Assembly: GCF_013177455.1 (NCBI RefSeq)
Contig: NZ_CP053660.1
Location: 930,001 to 994,000 of the forward strand
DNA length: 64,000 bases
DNA from: Nocardioides marmotae
Lineage (GTDB): Bacteria > Actinomycetota > Actinomycetes > Propionibacteriales > Nocardioidaceae
Reading direction: 5' to 3'
The position numbers were made by a program, and so were the translations under genes. Within the stretch, counting starts at the first letter, position 1; each line of letters opens with the position of its first letter. Below the pieces are notes generated by a model that was given only the letters and a program-made list of their open reading frames with translations, was not told where the DNA came from and did not search any database. Positions 9,543 to 16,842 of this stretch are shown one piece after another.

Positions 9543-9574
9543 GAACGGCCCCGGACCTCGGTCCGGGGCCGTTC
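9543..9574 (+). terminator. strong terminator after the Bax-inhibitor-1 gene
   Basis: A perfect 14-bp stem (GAACGGCCCCGGAC / GTCCGGGGCCGTTC) with a CTCG loop, 43 bases after the stop codon. It has no long T-tract but is very stable and symmetrical, so it may act in both directions. Confidence 0.8.
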
Positions 9575-9607
9575 GTGCGTACCTGGGGGTTTCCGGGCGC
9601 GACCGGG

Positions 9608-9681
9608 CTTGTAACGCATCGTTCGCCACTCTTCCTGCACGTTGCAGCGTGCAGGAAGAGCAGCGAACAGTGCGTTACAAG
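9608..9681. repeat. 34-bp imperfect inverted repeat (REP/MITE-like palindrome)
   Basis: Two 34-base arms (9608-9641 and 9648-9681) pair at 30 of 34 positions around a TTGCAG loop. The outer ends are CTTGTAACGCA / TGCGTTACAAG and the inner ends CTCTTCCTGCACG / CGTGCAGGAAGAG. The four mismatches form two symmetric 2-base bulges. It lies between a terminator and the stop codon of the convergent SGNH gene and has lower GC than its surroundings. The shape suits a dispersed palindromic repeat rather than a simple terminator, since a terminator is already present 34 bases upstream. Confidence 0.75.
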
Positions 9682-9720
9682 TGCCGCCGCGGCCCCGGAC
9701 CAGCGGCGCGCGGGACGGCC

Positions 9721-10773
9721 TCAGGCGTCGACGGGCTCGGGGGAGTCCGAGCCGTTCGCGGCCGCGTCGCCGTCGGAGGCCTCGGGGGCGGTGCCGTCGG
9801 TGGCGGGCTGGCGGCGGCGGTGCCGCAGCTCGACCCAGAGGCCGCGGACGCCGCGGCGGTTGCCGGCGACCTCGGTGCCGCCGAGCTCGGTGCCCGGGGT
9901 GTTGACGGCCTGGAGGGCCGCGGCGGTGATCGGCAGGACGCCCTCGCCGCGGTAGGCCTCGACCTCGGCCTCGTCGATGGCGAGCAGGTCGAGGGCGGCC
10001 AGCGTCGAGGGCAGCAGGACCGAGGCCAGCGACCGGTAGCCCTGCGCGGAGGGGTGGAACTGGTCGGGCCCGAAGAGCAGGGCCGGCGCGGCCGCGAACT
10101 CCGGCCCGAGGATCGAGGCCAGCGAGACCGTGCGGCCGCCCTCTTCGACGACCGCGATCGTCTGCCCGGCCGCGAGCCGCCGTGACCAGGCGCGCGCGAC
10201 CTGCTTGAGCGGCGGGGCGATCGGCTTGATCGTGCCGAGGTCGGGACAGGTGCCGACCAGCACCGCGATGCCCGCCTCGCGCAGGCGGCGGACCCCCTCG
10301 GCGAGGTGGCGCACCGAGTGGGAGGGGAGCACGGTGTGGGTGACGTCGTTGGCGCCGACGAGGATCACCGCGAGGTCCGGCTCGATGGGCAACGCGCGCG
10401 AGATCTGTCCGTCGAGGTCGGAGGACTTCGCGCCGACGACGGCGAAGCTGCGCAGGTAGACCCGGCGGTGGGCGCGCTCGGCGACACCGCTGGCCAGCAG
10501 GGCGCCGGGGGTCTCCTCGACCCGCTCCACGCCGTACCCCGCCGCGCTGGAGTCGCCCAGGAGCGCGATCTTGACCGCAGGCCCGGGCCGGCCGCGGCCG
10601 TACCACCCGGTGGCGTCCGGCGGCGGCGCCTCCCGCGGCGCGCCGATGGTCTTGCGGGCCAGCTTGGCCTCCACGCGCATCACGCCGTACAGGGCGGCGC
10701 CGAGGGCCGACAGTCCGCCCCCGCCGAAGGCCGCGGCGCCGGCGAGCTTGCGTGCTGCAGCTGCTTTCCCCAC
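9721..10773 (-). CDS. SGNH/GDSL hydrolase, membrane-anchored
   Basis: A 350-residue lipase/esterase-fold protein. The N-terminal hydrophobic AGAAAFGGGGLSALGAALYGVM is a likely membrane anchor. Block I is ALLGDSSAAGYGV with the nucleophile Ser, block III VILVGANDVTHTV has the catalytic Asn, and block V PDQFHPSAQGY has the Asp-x-x-His pair. The C-terminal 60 residues are low-complexity and charged. The substrate is unknown; cell-envelope acyl esters are plausible. It is convergent with the Bax-inhibitor-1 gene and divergent from cbs. Confidence 0.88.
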   Translation of the reverse strand: MGKAAAARKLAGAAAFGGGGLSALGAALYGVMRVEAKLARKTIGAPREAPPPDATGWYGRGRPGPAVKIALLGDSSAAGYGVERVEETPGALLASGVAERAHRRVYLRSFAVVGAKSSDLDGQISRALPIEPDLAVILVGANDVTHTVLPSHSVRHLAEGVRRLREAGIAVLVGTCPDLGTIKPIAPPLKQVARAWSRRLAAGQTIAVVEEGGRTVSLASILGPEFAAAPALLFGPDQFHPSAQGYRSLASVLLPSTLAALDLLAIDEAEVEAYRGEGVLPITAAALQAVNTPGTELGGTEVAGNRRGVRGLWVELRHRRRQPATDGTAPEASDGDAAANGSDSPEPVDA

Positions 10774-10838
10774 GGCTGCACTCTACGGAGGGGGTCCGGT
10801 CGGCCGGCGCCGGGTTAGACCGGCGTGACCACCGCCTC

Positions 10839-10844
10839 TAGCCT
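10839..10844 (+). promoter_or_regulatory. -10 box of a leaderless cbs transcript
   Basis: TAGCCT ends 6 bases before the ATG of cbs, so transcription would begin at or next to the start codon. No ribosome-binding site is visible, which agrees with a leaderless mRNA. Confidence 0.55.
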
Positions 10845-10850
10845 GGCCGA

Positions 10851-12236
10851 ATGCAGTACGTGAACTCGCTCCTCGACCTGATCGGCAACACCCCGCTGCT
10901 GCGCCTGCGCCGCTCGCTGGACGACCTGAACGGCGCGGAGGGGCCGCTGGTGCTGGCGAAGGTGGAGTACCTCAACCCGGGCGGCTCGGTGAAGGACCGG
11001 ATCGCCACCCGGATGATCGACGCCGCCGAGGCCTCCGGCGAGCTCCAGCCGGGTGGCACGATCGTCGAGCCGACCTCCGGCAACACCGGCGTCGGCCTGG
11101 CGATGGTGGCCCAGGAGCGTGGCTACAAGTGCGTCTTCGTCTGCCCCGACAAGGTCAGCGAGGACAAGCGCAACGTGCTGCGCGCGTACGGCGCCGAGGT
11201 GGTCGTCTGCCCGACGGCCGTGGACCCCGAGCACCCGGACTCCTACTACAACGTCTCCGACCGGCTCTCCAGCCAGCCGGGCGCGTGGAAGCCGAACCAG
11301 TACGCCAACCTCAACAACCCCCGCTCCCACTACGAGACCACCGGTCCGGAGATCTGGGCGCAGACCGAGGGGCGGATCACCCACTTCGTCACCGGCATGG
11401 GCACCGGCGGCACGATCAGCGGCGTCGGTCGCTACCTCAAGGAGCAGAACCCCGACATCCAGGTCGTCGGCGCCGACCCCTCGGGCTCGGTCTACTCCGG
11501 CGGCACCGGCCGGCCCTACCTCGTCGAGGGCGTCGGCGAGGACTTCTGGCCCGACACCTACGACCGCACCGTCGCCGACCGGGTCATCGAGGTCTCCGAC
11601 GCCGACTCCTTCGCTTTCACCCGGCGCCTGGCCCGCGAGGAGGCGCTGCTCGTCGGCGGCTCGTCGGGCATGGCGGCGTACGCCGCGAAGCAGCTGGCCA
11701 CCGAGCTGGCCGCCGAGGGCCGCACCGACGCGGTCATCGTCGTGCTGCTGCCCGACTCCGGCCGCGGCTACCTCGGCAAGATCTTCAACGACCAGTGGCT
11801 CTCCCAGTACGGCTTCGGCGGCGAGCAGGCCGCCCAGACCGTCGGCGAGGTGCTGCGCGGCAAGGACGGGCGACTGCCCGACCTCGTGCACACCCACCCT
11901 GGCGAGACGCTGGCCGAGGCCGTCCAGATCCTCGAGGAGTACGGCGTCTCCCAGATGCCGGTCGTTCGCGCCGAGCCGCCCCTGGTCGCTGCCGAGGTCG
12001 CCGGCTCGGTCTCGACCCGCACGCTGCTCGACGCGCTCTTCGCCGGCCACGCCAAGCTGACCGACCCGGTCGAGCAGCACATGTCGCCGGCGCTGCCCAC
12101 GATCGGCGCGAACGCCGACGCCCACGACGCGGTCGCCCTGCTCGAGGGCGCGGACGCGCTGCTGGTGCAGGAGGAGGGCAAGCCGGTCGGCGTCGTCACC
12201 CGGCAGGACCTGCTGAGCTTCCTCGCGGGGGCCTGA
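10851..12236 (+). CDS. cbs: cystathionine beta-synthase
   Basis: PLP enzyme that joins homocysteine and serine in reverse transsulfuration. At 461 residues it holds a catalytic fold-II domain (to about 325) and a C-terminal pair of CBS domains. PLP Lys lies in NPGGSVKDRIATRMID, phosphate binding in SGNTGVGLA and GMGTGGTISGVGRYLKE, and the CBS repeats contain EEYGVSQMPVV and DALLVQEEGKPVGVVTRQDLL. The CBS pair separates it from plain cysteine synthase. Its usual partner metB lies 32 kb downstream in this genome, whereas the two are close in M. tuberculosis (Rv1077, Rv1079). Confidence 0.95.
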   Translation: MQYVNSLLDLIGNTPLLRLRRSLDDLNGAEGPLVLAKVEYLNPGGSVKDRIATRMIDAAEASGELQPGGTIVEPTSGNTGVGLAMVAQERGYKCVFVCPDKVSEDKRNVLRAYGAEVVVCPTAVDPEHPDSYYNVSDRLSSQPGAWKPNQYANLNNPRSHYETTGPEIWAQTEGRITHFVTGMGTGGTISGVGRYLKEQNPDIQVVGADPSGSVYSGGTGRPYLVEGVGEDFWPDTYDRTVADRVIEVSDADSFAFTRRLAREEALLVGGSSGMAAYAAKQLATELAAEGRTDAVIVVLLPDSGRGYLGKIFNDQWLSQYGFGGEQAAQTVGEVLRGKDGRLPDLVHTHPGETLAEAVQILEEYGVSQMPVVRAEPPLVAAEVAGSVSTRTLLDALFAGHAKLTDPVEQHMSPALPTIGANADAHDAVALLEGADALLVQEEGKPVGVVTRQDLLSFLAGA

Positions 12237-12274
12237 GACCCGGTCGCTGCGGGCCGGCCTCCGGCGCTAGGGTG

Positions 12275-12286
12275 AGAACACGTTCT
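12275..12286. promoter_or_regulatory. KstR-like TetR operator
   Basis: The dyad AGAAC-AC-GTTCT (12275-12286) is followed by A. It matches the mycobacterial KstR motif TnnAACnnGTTnnA at all fixed positions except the first (G here). It lies 16 bases before the ATG of the DUF35 gene. KstR represses sterol and fatty-acid catabolic genes, which fits the DUF35/thiolase pair it precedes. Binding is inferred from the motif only. Confidence 0.55.
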
Positions 12287-12301
12287 AGTTCTGGAGGCCG
12301 G

Positions 12302-12769
12302 ATGACCACGACCGCCACGCCCGCGATCGACGGGTGGTTCACCACGGGGCCCGACCCGGCGCTGGTCGGCTCCCGCTGCACCGCGTGCACCACCGTCTAC
12401 TTCCCGCCGGCGGCCGGCTTCTGCCGCAACCCCGCCTGCGCGGGCGAGGAGTTCGCGCGGGTCGAGCTGTCGCGGCGCGGGACGGTGTGGTCCTACACCG
12501 ACGCGCAGTACCAGCCGCCGCCGCCGTACGTCCCCGCCGCCGACCCCTACGTCCCGTTCGCGCTCGCCGCGGTCGAGCTGCCCGAGGGCCTCACCGTCCT
12601 CGGCCAGGTCGCGGAGGGCTACGGCGTGGCCGACCTGCGCGTCGGCGCCGAGGTGGAGCTGGTCGTCGAGACGCTGTATGTCGACGAGACCGGCGAGCGG
12701 TCGATCTGGCGCTGGCTCCCCCTGACTTCGGGGCGTGTGACCGAGCTGGGCGAGGAGGCCGACCAGTGA
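12302..12769 (+). CDS. DUF35 / OB-fold, zinc-ribbon acyl-CoA-associated protein
   Basis: A 155-residue protein with a rubredoxin-like zinc ribbon (CTACTTVYFPPAAGFCRNPAC, residues 25-45) followed by an OB fold (SRRGTVWSYTDAQYQPPPPYVP, FALAAVELPEG, VGAEVELVVETLYVDE). Such DUF35 proteins bind SCP-x/Ltp-type thiolases and are needed for their activity, as in the Ltp2 aldolase complex of steroid side-chain degradation. Start ATG is preceded by CTGGAGG (12291-12297). The stop overlaps the thiolase start by 4 bases (GTGA), so the two are almost certainly one functional unit. Confidence 0.88.
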   Translation: MTTTATPAIDGWFTTGPDPALVGSRCTACTTVYFPPAAGFCRNPACAGEEFARVELSRRGTVWSYTDAQYQPPPPYVPAADPYVPFALAAVELPEGLTVLGQVAEGYGVADLRVGAEVELVVETLYVDETGERSIWRWLPLTSGRVTELGEEADQ

Positions 12770-13959
12770 GCGCGCGCGAGGTCGCCGTCCTCGGCGTCGG
12801 GATGCACCCCTGGGGCAAGTGGGGCAGGCCGTTCGTGGAGTACGGCGTGCACGCCGCCCGCGCCGCGCTCGCCGACGCCGGCGTCGCCTGGACCGACGTC
12901 GACCTCGTCGTCGGCGGCGAGACGGTCCGCAACGGCTACGGCGGGTACGTCGCCGGGGCGACGTTCGCCCAGGCGCTGGGCTGGAACGGCGCCCGCGTCG
13001 CCACCTCCTACGCCGCCTGCGCCACCGGCGCCCAGGCGCTCGACACCGCGCGGGCCCGGATCCTGGCCGGCCTGTCCGAGGTCGCGCTCGTCGTCGGCGC
13101 GGACACCACCCCGAAGGGGTTCCTGGCCCCCAACGCCGGCGAGCGCTGGGACGACCCGGACTGGCTGCGCTTCCGCCTGCTCGGCATGACCAACCCGGCC
13201 TACTTCGCGCTCTACGCCCGCCGTCGCATGGACCTGTTCGGCGCGACCAGCGAGGACTTCGCGCAGGTCAAGGTGAAGAACGCCCGGCACGGGCTGGCCA
13301 ACCCCTACGCGCGCTACCGCAAGGAGGTCAGTGTCGCCGACGTGCTCGGCTCGGCGGTCGTCTCCGACCCGCTGCACCTGCTCGACATCTGCGCGACCTC
13401 CGACGGCGCGGCCGCGGTGCTGGTCACCAGCACCGAGTACGCCGCCCGCCACGGGCTCGCCGACGCGGTCCGGATCGCCGGGATCTCCACGGTCACCCCG
13501 ACCTTCCCGAACACGGTCCTGGACATGCCGAACCTGTCCACCGACTCCTCGCTGGCGACCAGGGAGCCGGAGCGCACGTTCAAGGCCTCCATCGGCCACG
13601 CGGCGTACGAGGAGGCGGGCGTGAGCCCGGCCGACGTGGACGTGGCCGAGGTCTACGACCTGTCCACCGCGCTGGAGCTGGACTGGATCGAGGACCTCGC
13701 ACTGTGCGGGCCCGGCGAGGCCGAGAAGCTGCTGCGCGCGGGGGAGACCACCCTCGGCGGCCGGATCCCGGTCAACCCCTCGGGCGGCCTGGCGTGCTTC
13801 GGCGAGGCCGTCCCCGCCCAGGCGCTGGCCCAGGTCTGCGAGCTCACCTGGCAGCTGCGCGGCCAGGCCGAGGGGCGACAGGTCGAGGGGGCCCGGGTCG
13901 GGATCACCGCCAACCAGGGGCTCTTCGGCCACGGCTCGTCGGTGGTGCTCACGCGGTAG
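12766..13959 (+). CDS. SCP-x/Ltp-type thiolase-like protein
   Basis: A 397-residue thiolase-superfamily protein. VAVLGVGMHPWGKWG opens the fold, YAACATGAQALDTARARIL is the nucleophile-Cys region, and VDVAEVYDLSTALELDWIEDL plus NPSGGLACFGEAVPA form the C-terminal half. The canonical thiolase GHPxGATG loop is replaced by CFGEAVPA, so ordinary beta-ketothiolysis is doubtful. Related lipid-transfer proteins (Ltp2-Ltp4) are retro-aldolases acting on acyl-CoA side chains. Coupled to the DUF35 gene and behind a KstR-like site, it probably acts in steroid, branched-lipid or fatty-acid CoA metabolism. Its 3' end overlaps the convergent channel gene by 11 bp. Confidence 0.85.
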   Translation: MSAREVAVLGVGMHPWGKWGRPFVEYGVHAARAALADAGVAWTDVDLVVGGETVRNGYGGYVAGATFAQALGWNGARVATSYAACATGAQALDTARARILAGLSEVALVVGADTTPKGFLAPNAGERWDDPDWLRFRLLGMTNPAYFALYARRRMDLFGATSEDFAQVKVKNARHGLANPYARYRKEVSVADVLGSAVVSDPLHLLDICATSDGAAAVLVTSTEYAARHGLADAVRIAGISTVTPTFPNTVLDMPNLSTDSSLATREPERTFKASIGHAAYEEAGVSPADVDVAEVYDLSTALELDWIEDLALCGPGEAEKLLRAGETTLGGRIPVNPSGGLACFGEAVPAQALAQVCELTWQLRGQAEGRQVEGARVGITANQGLFGHGSSVVLTR

Positions 13960-14929
13960 GGCCGGCGTCCTCGACTCCGTCGGCGGCGGGGAGCTGCGTG
14001 CTCGTCACGAGCTCGCCGCCGCACGCGCGGACCGCGGTGAGGAACGGGGCAGCCCAGCTGTTCTCGTAGCGGATCAACGCACCGATGGTCCCGGGCCGCA
14101 GAGCGGCGGCCGCCTCGGCGACGACGTCGTCGTCCAGGGCGCCGGGGCGAGTGGTCGGGAGCTGGGCGAAGCGACGCGCGGCGGAGGCGGACGCTGTCGC
14201 GTCGAGCACCTCGGGCGTCCCGTCGTCGTCCTTGGCCAGCAGCACCAGGTCGTGGACGCGGATGGTCCCCCGCTCGACGAGGTCGGCGATCGCCCGAGCA
14301 GCGGCGTCGCTCGACCGACCCGGGGGGAGCTCGAGCAGCACGAGGTCGATCGGGCCGCGCCCCTCCGCAGCGGAAGAGCCGGCCGTCGCTCCGCGAGCAT
14401 TCCGGCGGCGAGCGACCCCCGCGACGCCGACGATGACCCGGATGACGACCCCCGCCAGGAGCAGGCCGAGCGCCATCTGTGCCGCGACCACGGCCCGGGC
14501 CTCGGGCGCCCGCGCCACGATGTCGCCGAACCCCACGGTGGCGAAGGTCGTCAGCGTGAAGTAGAGCGCGTCCAACCTGCTGAGCGGCTCGGAGAACCGG
14601 CCCGGATCGTCCGAACCGAGCAGGTAGTAGGAGATGGAGAAGAGGACGACGAAGCACGGCATCGTCACGAGGATCGACGCGAGCGCCTGCAGGCTCGGCA
14701 CGGACGAGCGCAGGATGGCCCGCACCTGCCACCCGAGCAGCACGACGAGCACGGCCAGGCCCGCCAGCAGCTGCAGCCCGGTGCGGACGACGAGCGGTGA
14801 GTCGAGCGGGAGGACGAAGTACCCGGCGACGACCGCGGTCGCGACGGTGAGTGCGCGCGCGACGACGAGGAGGCCCCGGCGCACCCGCGCGGAGCGGGCC
14901 CCTGCGTCGATCCCCGGGACGGCTGTCAT
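13949..14929 (-). CDS. potassium channel fused to a DUF6325-like domain
   Basis: A 326-residue membrane protein. Two hydrophobic segments (about 20-40 and 48-68) precede a two-TM pore module with the K+ selectivity filter TVGFGD at 131-136, after YFTLTTFA. The last 130 residues are soluble: IDLVLLELPPGRSSDAAARAIADLVERG, IRVHDLVLLAKDDDG, and IRYENSWAAPFLTAVRACGG. They match the small DUF6325/DUF1269-like proteins that usually occur alone. Fusion to a channel suggests a ligand- or partner-sensing gate (inference). ATG 14929 was chosen because upstream frame is low-complexity. Confidence 0.8.
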   Translation of the reverse strand: MTAVPGIDAGARSARVRRGLLVVARALTVATAVVAGYFVLPLDSPLVVRTGLQLLAGLAVLVVLLGWQVRAILRSSVPSLQALASILVTMPCFVVLFSISYYLLGSDDPGRFSEPLSRLDALYFTLTTFATVGFGDIVARAPEARAVVAAQMALGLLLAGVVIRVIVGVAGVARRRNARGATAGSSAAEGRGPIDLVLLELPPGRSSDAAARAIADLVERGTIRVHDLVLLAKDDDGTPEVLDATASASAARRFAQLPTTRPGALDDDVVAEAAAALRPGTIGALIRYENSWAAPFLTAVRACGGELVTSTQLPAADGVEDAGPTA

Positions 14930-15012
14930 GCCGATCCGGTCCCTCGTCGTCCGCTCGTCATCCCTCGGCGTGGACCTCGGCGTGGACGTCGAGGGCGAGC
15001 CCGAGCGGGGCG

Positions 15013-15393
15013 TCAGTCGCTGCCGGGCGTCTCGCCGTCGACGTAGACCCACCGGCCGGCGCGCCGCTCGAAGCGCGAGCGCTCGGACTGCTCGCCGGGG
15101 CCGGCGGGGGAGTCGTAGGAGGCCACGAACTGCACCCAGTCCTCCCCGGAGCCGAGCACCCGCAGGCCGGTCCAGGTGCGGGAGGTGTCGAGCTCGAGGT
15201 CGTCGGGGCGGGTCCGGGGGTGCCAGGTGCGCCAGAGGTACGCCGCGTCGCCGACCGCGAACGCCGCGTAGCGCGAGCGCATCAGCTCCTCGGCGGTCTC
15301 CGCCTGGGCGGCGCCGCGGTGCAGCCGCCCGCAGCAGGCGTCGTACGCCTCGCCGGATCCGCAGGGGCAGGTGGGGCGCAGGGAGGCGGTCAC
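15013..15393 (-). CDS. YchJ family SEC-C motif protein
   Basis: A 126-residue protein with the N-terminal SEC-C zinc motif CPCGSGEAYDACCGRLH, then the YchJ core (AETAEELMRSRYAAFAVGDAAYLWRTWHP, WVQFVASYDSPAG, ERSRFERRAGRWVYVDGE). YchJ/UPF0225 proteins have an NTF2-like fold plus the SEC-C site; their function is not settled. The GTG start at 15393 sits 54 bases from the divergent ATPase gene, so both share one intergenic promoter region. Confidence 0.9.
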   Translation of the reverse strand: MTASLRPTCPCGSGEAYDACCGRLHRGAAQAETAEELMRSRYAAFAVGDAAYLWRTWHPRTRPDDLELDTSRTWTGLRVLGSGEDWVQFVASYDSPAGPGEQSERSRFERRAGRWVYVDGETPGSD

Positions 15394-15434
15394 GGCGCCG
15401 ACGGTAACCCGGCCCGGCCGGTTGGCCCGCTGAG

Positions 15435-15440
15435 TAGCGT
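15435..15440 (+). promoter_or_regulatory. -10 box of a leaderless ATPase/VWA transcript
   Basis: TAGCGT lies 7 bases before the GTG at 15448, and no ribosome-binding site is visible between them. Confidence 0.5.
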
Positions 15441-15447
15441 GGGTCAC

Positions 15448-16842
15448 GTGACCGCTCCTCCGATCTCCACCGTCGGCGAGCTCCGTGCATCGGGCCATGT
15501 CCAGAAGCCTGTGCGCGTCGAGATCCGTGACAACCTGCTCGCCGCCCTCCGCGAGGGCCGCGACCCCTGGCCGGGCCTGCACGGCTTCGAGGACACCGTC
15601 GTCCCGCAGCTGGAGCGGGCGCTCATCGCCGGCCACGACGTGGTGCTGCTCGGCGAGCGGGGCCAGGGCAAGACCCGGCTGCTGCGCACGATGGTCGGCC
15701 TGCTCGACGAGTGGACGCCGGTCATCGCCGGCTCCGAGCTCGGCGAGCACCCCTACGAGCCGATCACCCACGTCGCGCGCCGGCGAGCGGCCGAGCTGGG
15801 CGACCACCTGCCGATCGAGTGGCGCCACCGCGACGACCGGTACGCCGAGAAGCTGGCCACCCCCGACACGAGCGTCGCGGACCTGATCGGCGACGTCGAC
15901 CCGATGAAGGTCGCCGAGGGCCGCAGCCTCGGCGACCCCGAGACCATCCACTTCGGGCTCATCCCGCGCAGCCACCGCGGCATCGTCGCGATCAACGAGC
16001 TGCCCGACCTCGCCGAGCGGATCCAGGTCGCGATGCTCAACGTGATGGAGGAGCGCGACATCCAGATCCGCGGCTACGTGCTGCGGCTCCCGCTCGACGT
16101 CCTCGTCGTGGCCAGCGCCAACCCCGAGGACTACACCAACCGCGGCCGGATCATCACCCCGCTCAAGGACCGCTTCGGCGCCGAGATCCGCACGCACTAC
16201 CCGACCGCGCTCGAGGACGAGGTCGCGGTGATCCGGCAGGAGGCCCACCTGCCCGCGGACCTGGTCCACGTGCCCGACCACCTCGTCGAGATCCTCGCCC
16301 GGTTCACTCGCAACCTGCGCGAGTCCAGCGCGGTCGACCAGCGCTCCGGCGTCTCGGCCCGGTTCGCCATCGCGGGTGCCGAGACCATCGCGGCCGCCGC
16401 GATCCATCGCGCCACCAGCCGCGGCGAGGACGCGGCGGTCGCCCGCCCCGTCGACCTCGAGACCGCCGTCGACGTGCTCGGCGGCAAGGTGGAGTTCGAG
16501 TCCGGTGAGGAGGGCCGCGAGGCCGAGGTCCTCACCCACCTGCTGCGCACGGCCACCGCCGAGACCGTCCGCACCCACCTGCGCGGGCTCGACATGAGCC
16601 TGCTCGTCGATGCCATCGAGTCCGGCGCGATGGTCACCACCGGCGAGCGGGTCACCGCGCGGGAGTTCCTCACCGGCCTGCCGGTGCTGGGCGAGTCGGA
16701 GCTCTACGACGACATCTGCGACCGGCTCGGCGCCACCGACGACGGCCAGCGGGCCGGCGCGATCGAGCTCGCCCTCGAGGGGCTCTACCTGGCGCGGAAG
16801 ATCGGCAAGGACACCGACGGCAGCGAGACGGTCTACGGCTGA
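15448..16842 (+). CDS. MoxR/ChlI-type AAA+ ATPase
   Basis: A 464-residue AAA+ protein. The Walker A is GERGQGKT (residues 69-76), with IVAINELPDLAERIQVAMLNVMEERDIQIRG-type Walker B and following helix. DVLVVASANPEDYTNRGRIITPLKDRFG gives sensor 1 and the arginine-finger region, and an alpha-helical lid follows. It resembles magnesium-chelatase subunit I and MoxR ATPases but lacks a sigma-54 contact loop. It ends one base into the VWA gene, and such pairs act as ATPase-adaptor units that insert cofactors or remodel proteins (family knowledge). The same pairing occurs in M. tuberculosis Rv0958-Rv0959. Confidence 0.9.
   Translation: MTAPPISTVGELRASGHVQKPVRVEIRDNLLAALREGRDPWPGLHGFEDTVVPQLERALIAGHDVVLLGERGQGKTRLLRTMVGLLDEWTPVIAGSELGEHPYEPITHVARRRAAELGDHLPIEWRHRDDRYAEKLATPDTSVADLIGDVDPMKVAEGRSLGDPETIHFGLIPRSHRGIVAINELPDLAERIQVAMLNVMEERDIQIRGYVLRLPLDVLVVASANPEDYTNRGRIITPLKDRFGAEIRTHYPTALEDEVAVIRQEAHLPADLVHVPDHLVEILARFTRNLRESSAVDQRSGVSARFAIAGAETIAAAAIHRATSRGEDAAVARPVDLETAVDVLGGKVEFESGEEGREAEVLTHLLRTATAETVRTHLRGLDMSLLVDAIESGAMVTTGERVTAREFLTGLPVLGESELYDDICDRLGATDDGQRAGAIELALEGLYLARKIGKDTDGSETVYG

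Noticed and set aside
10851..12236. Cysteine synthase instead of cystathionine beta-synthase
   Set aside because: The C-terminal CBS pair and the length of 461 residues fit cystathionine beta-synthase.
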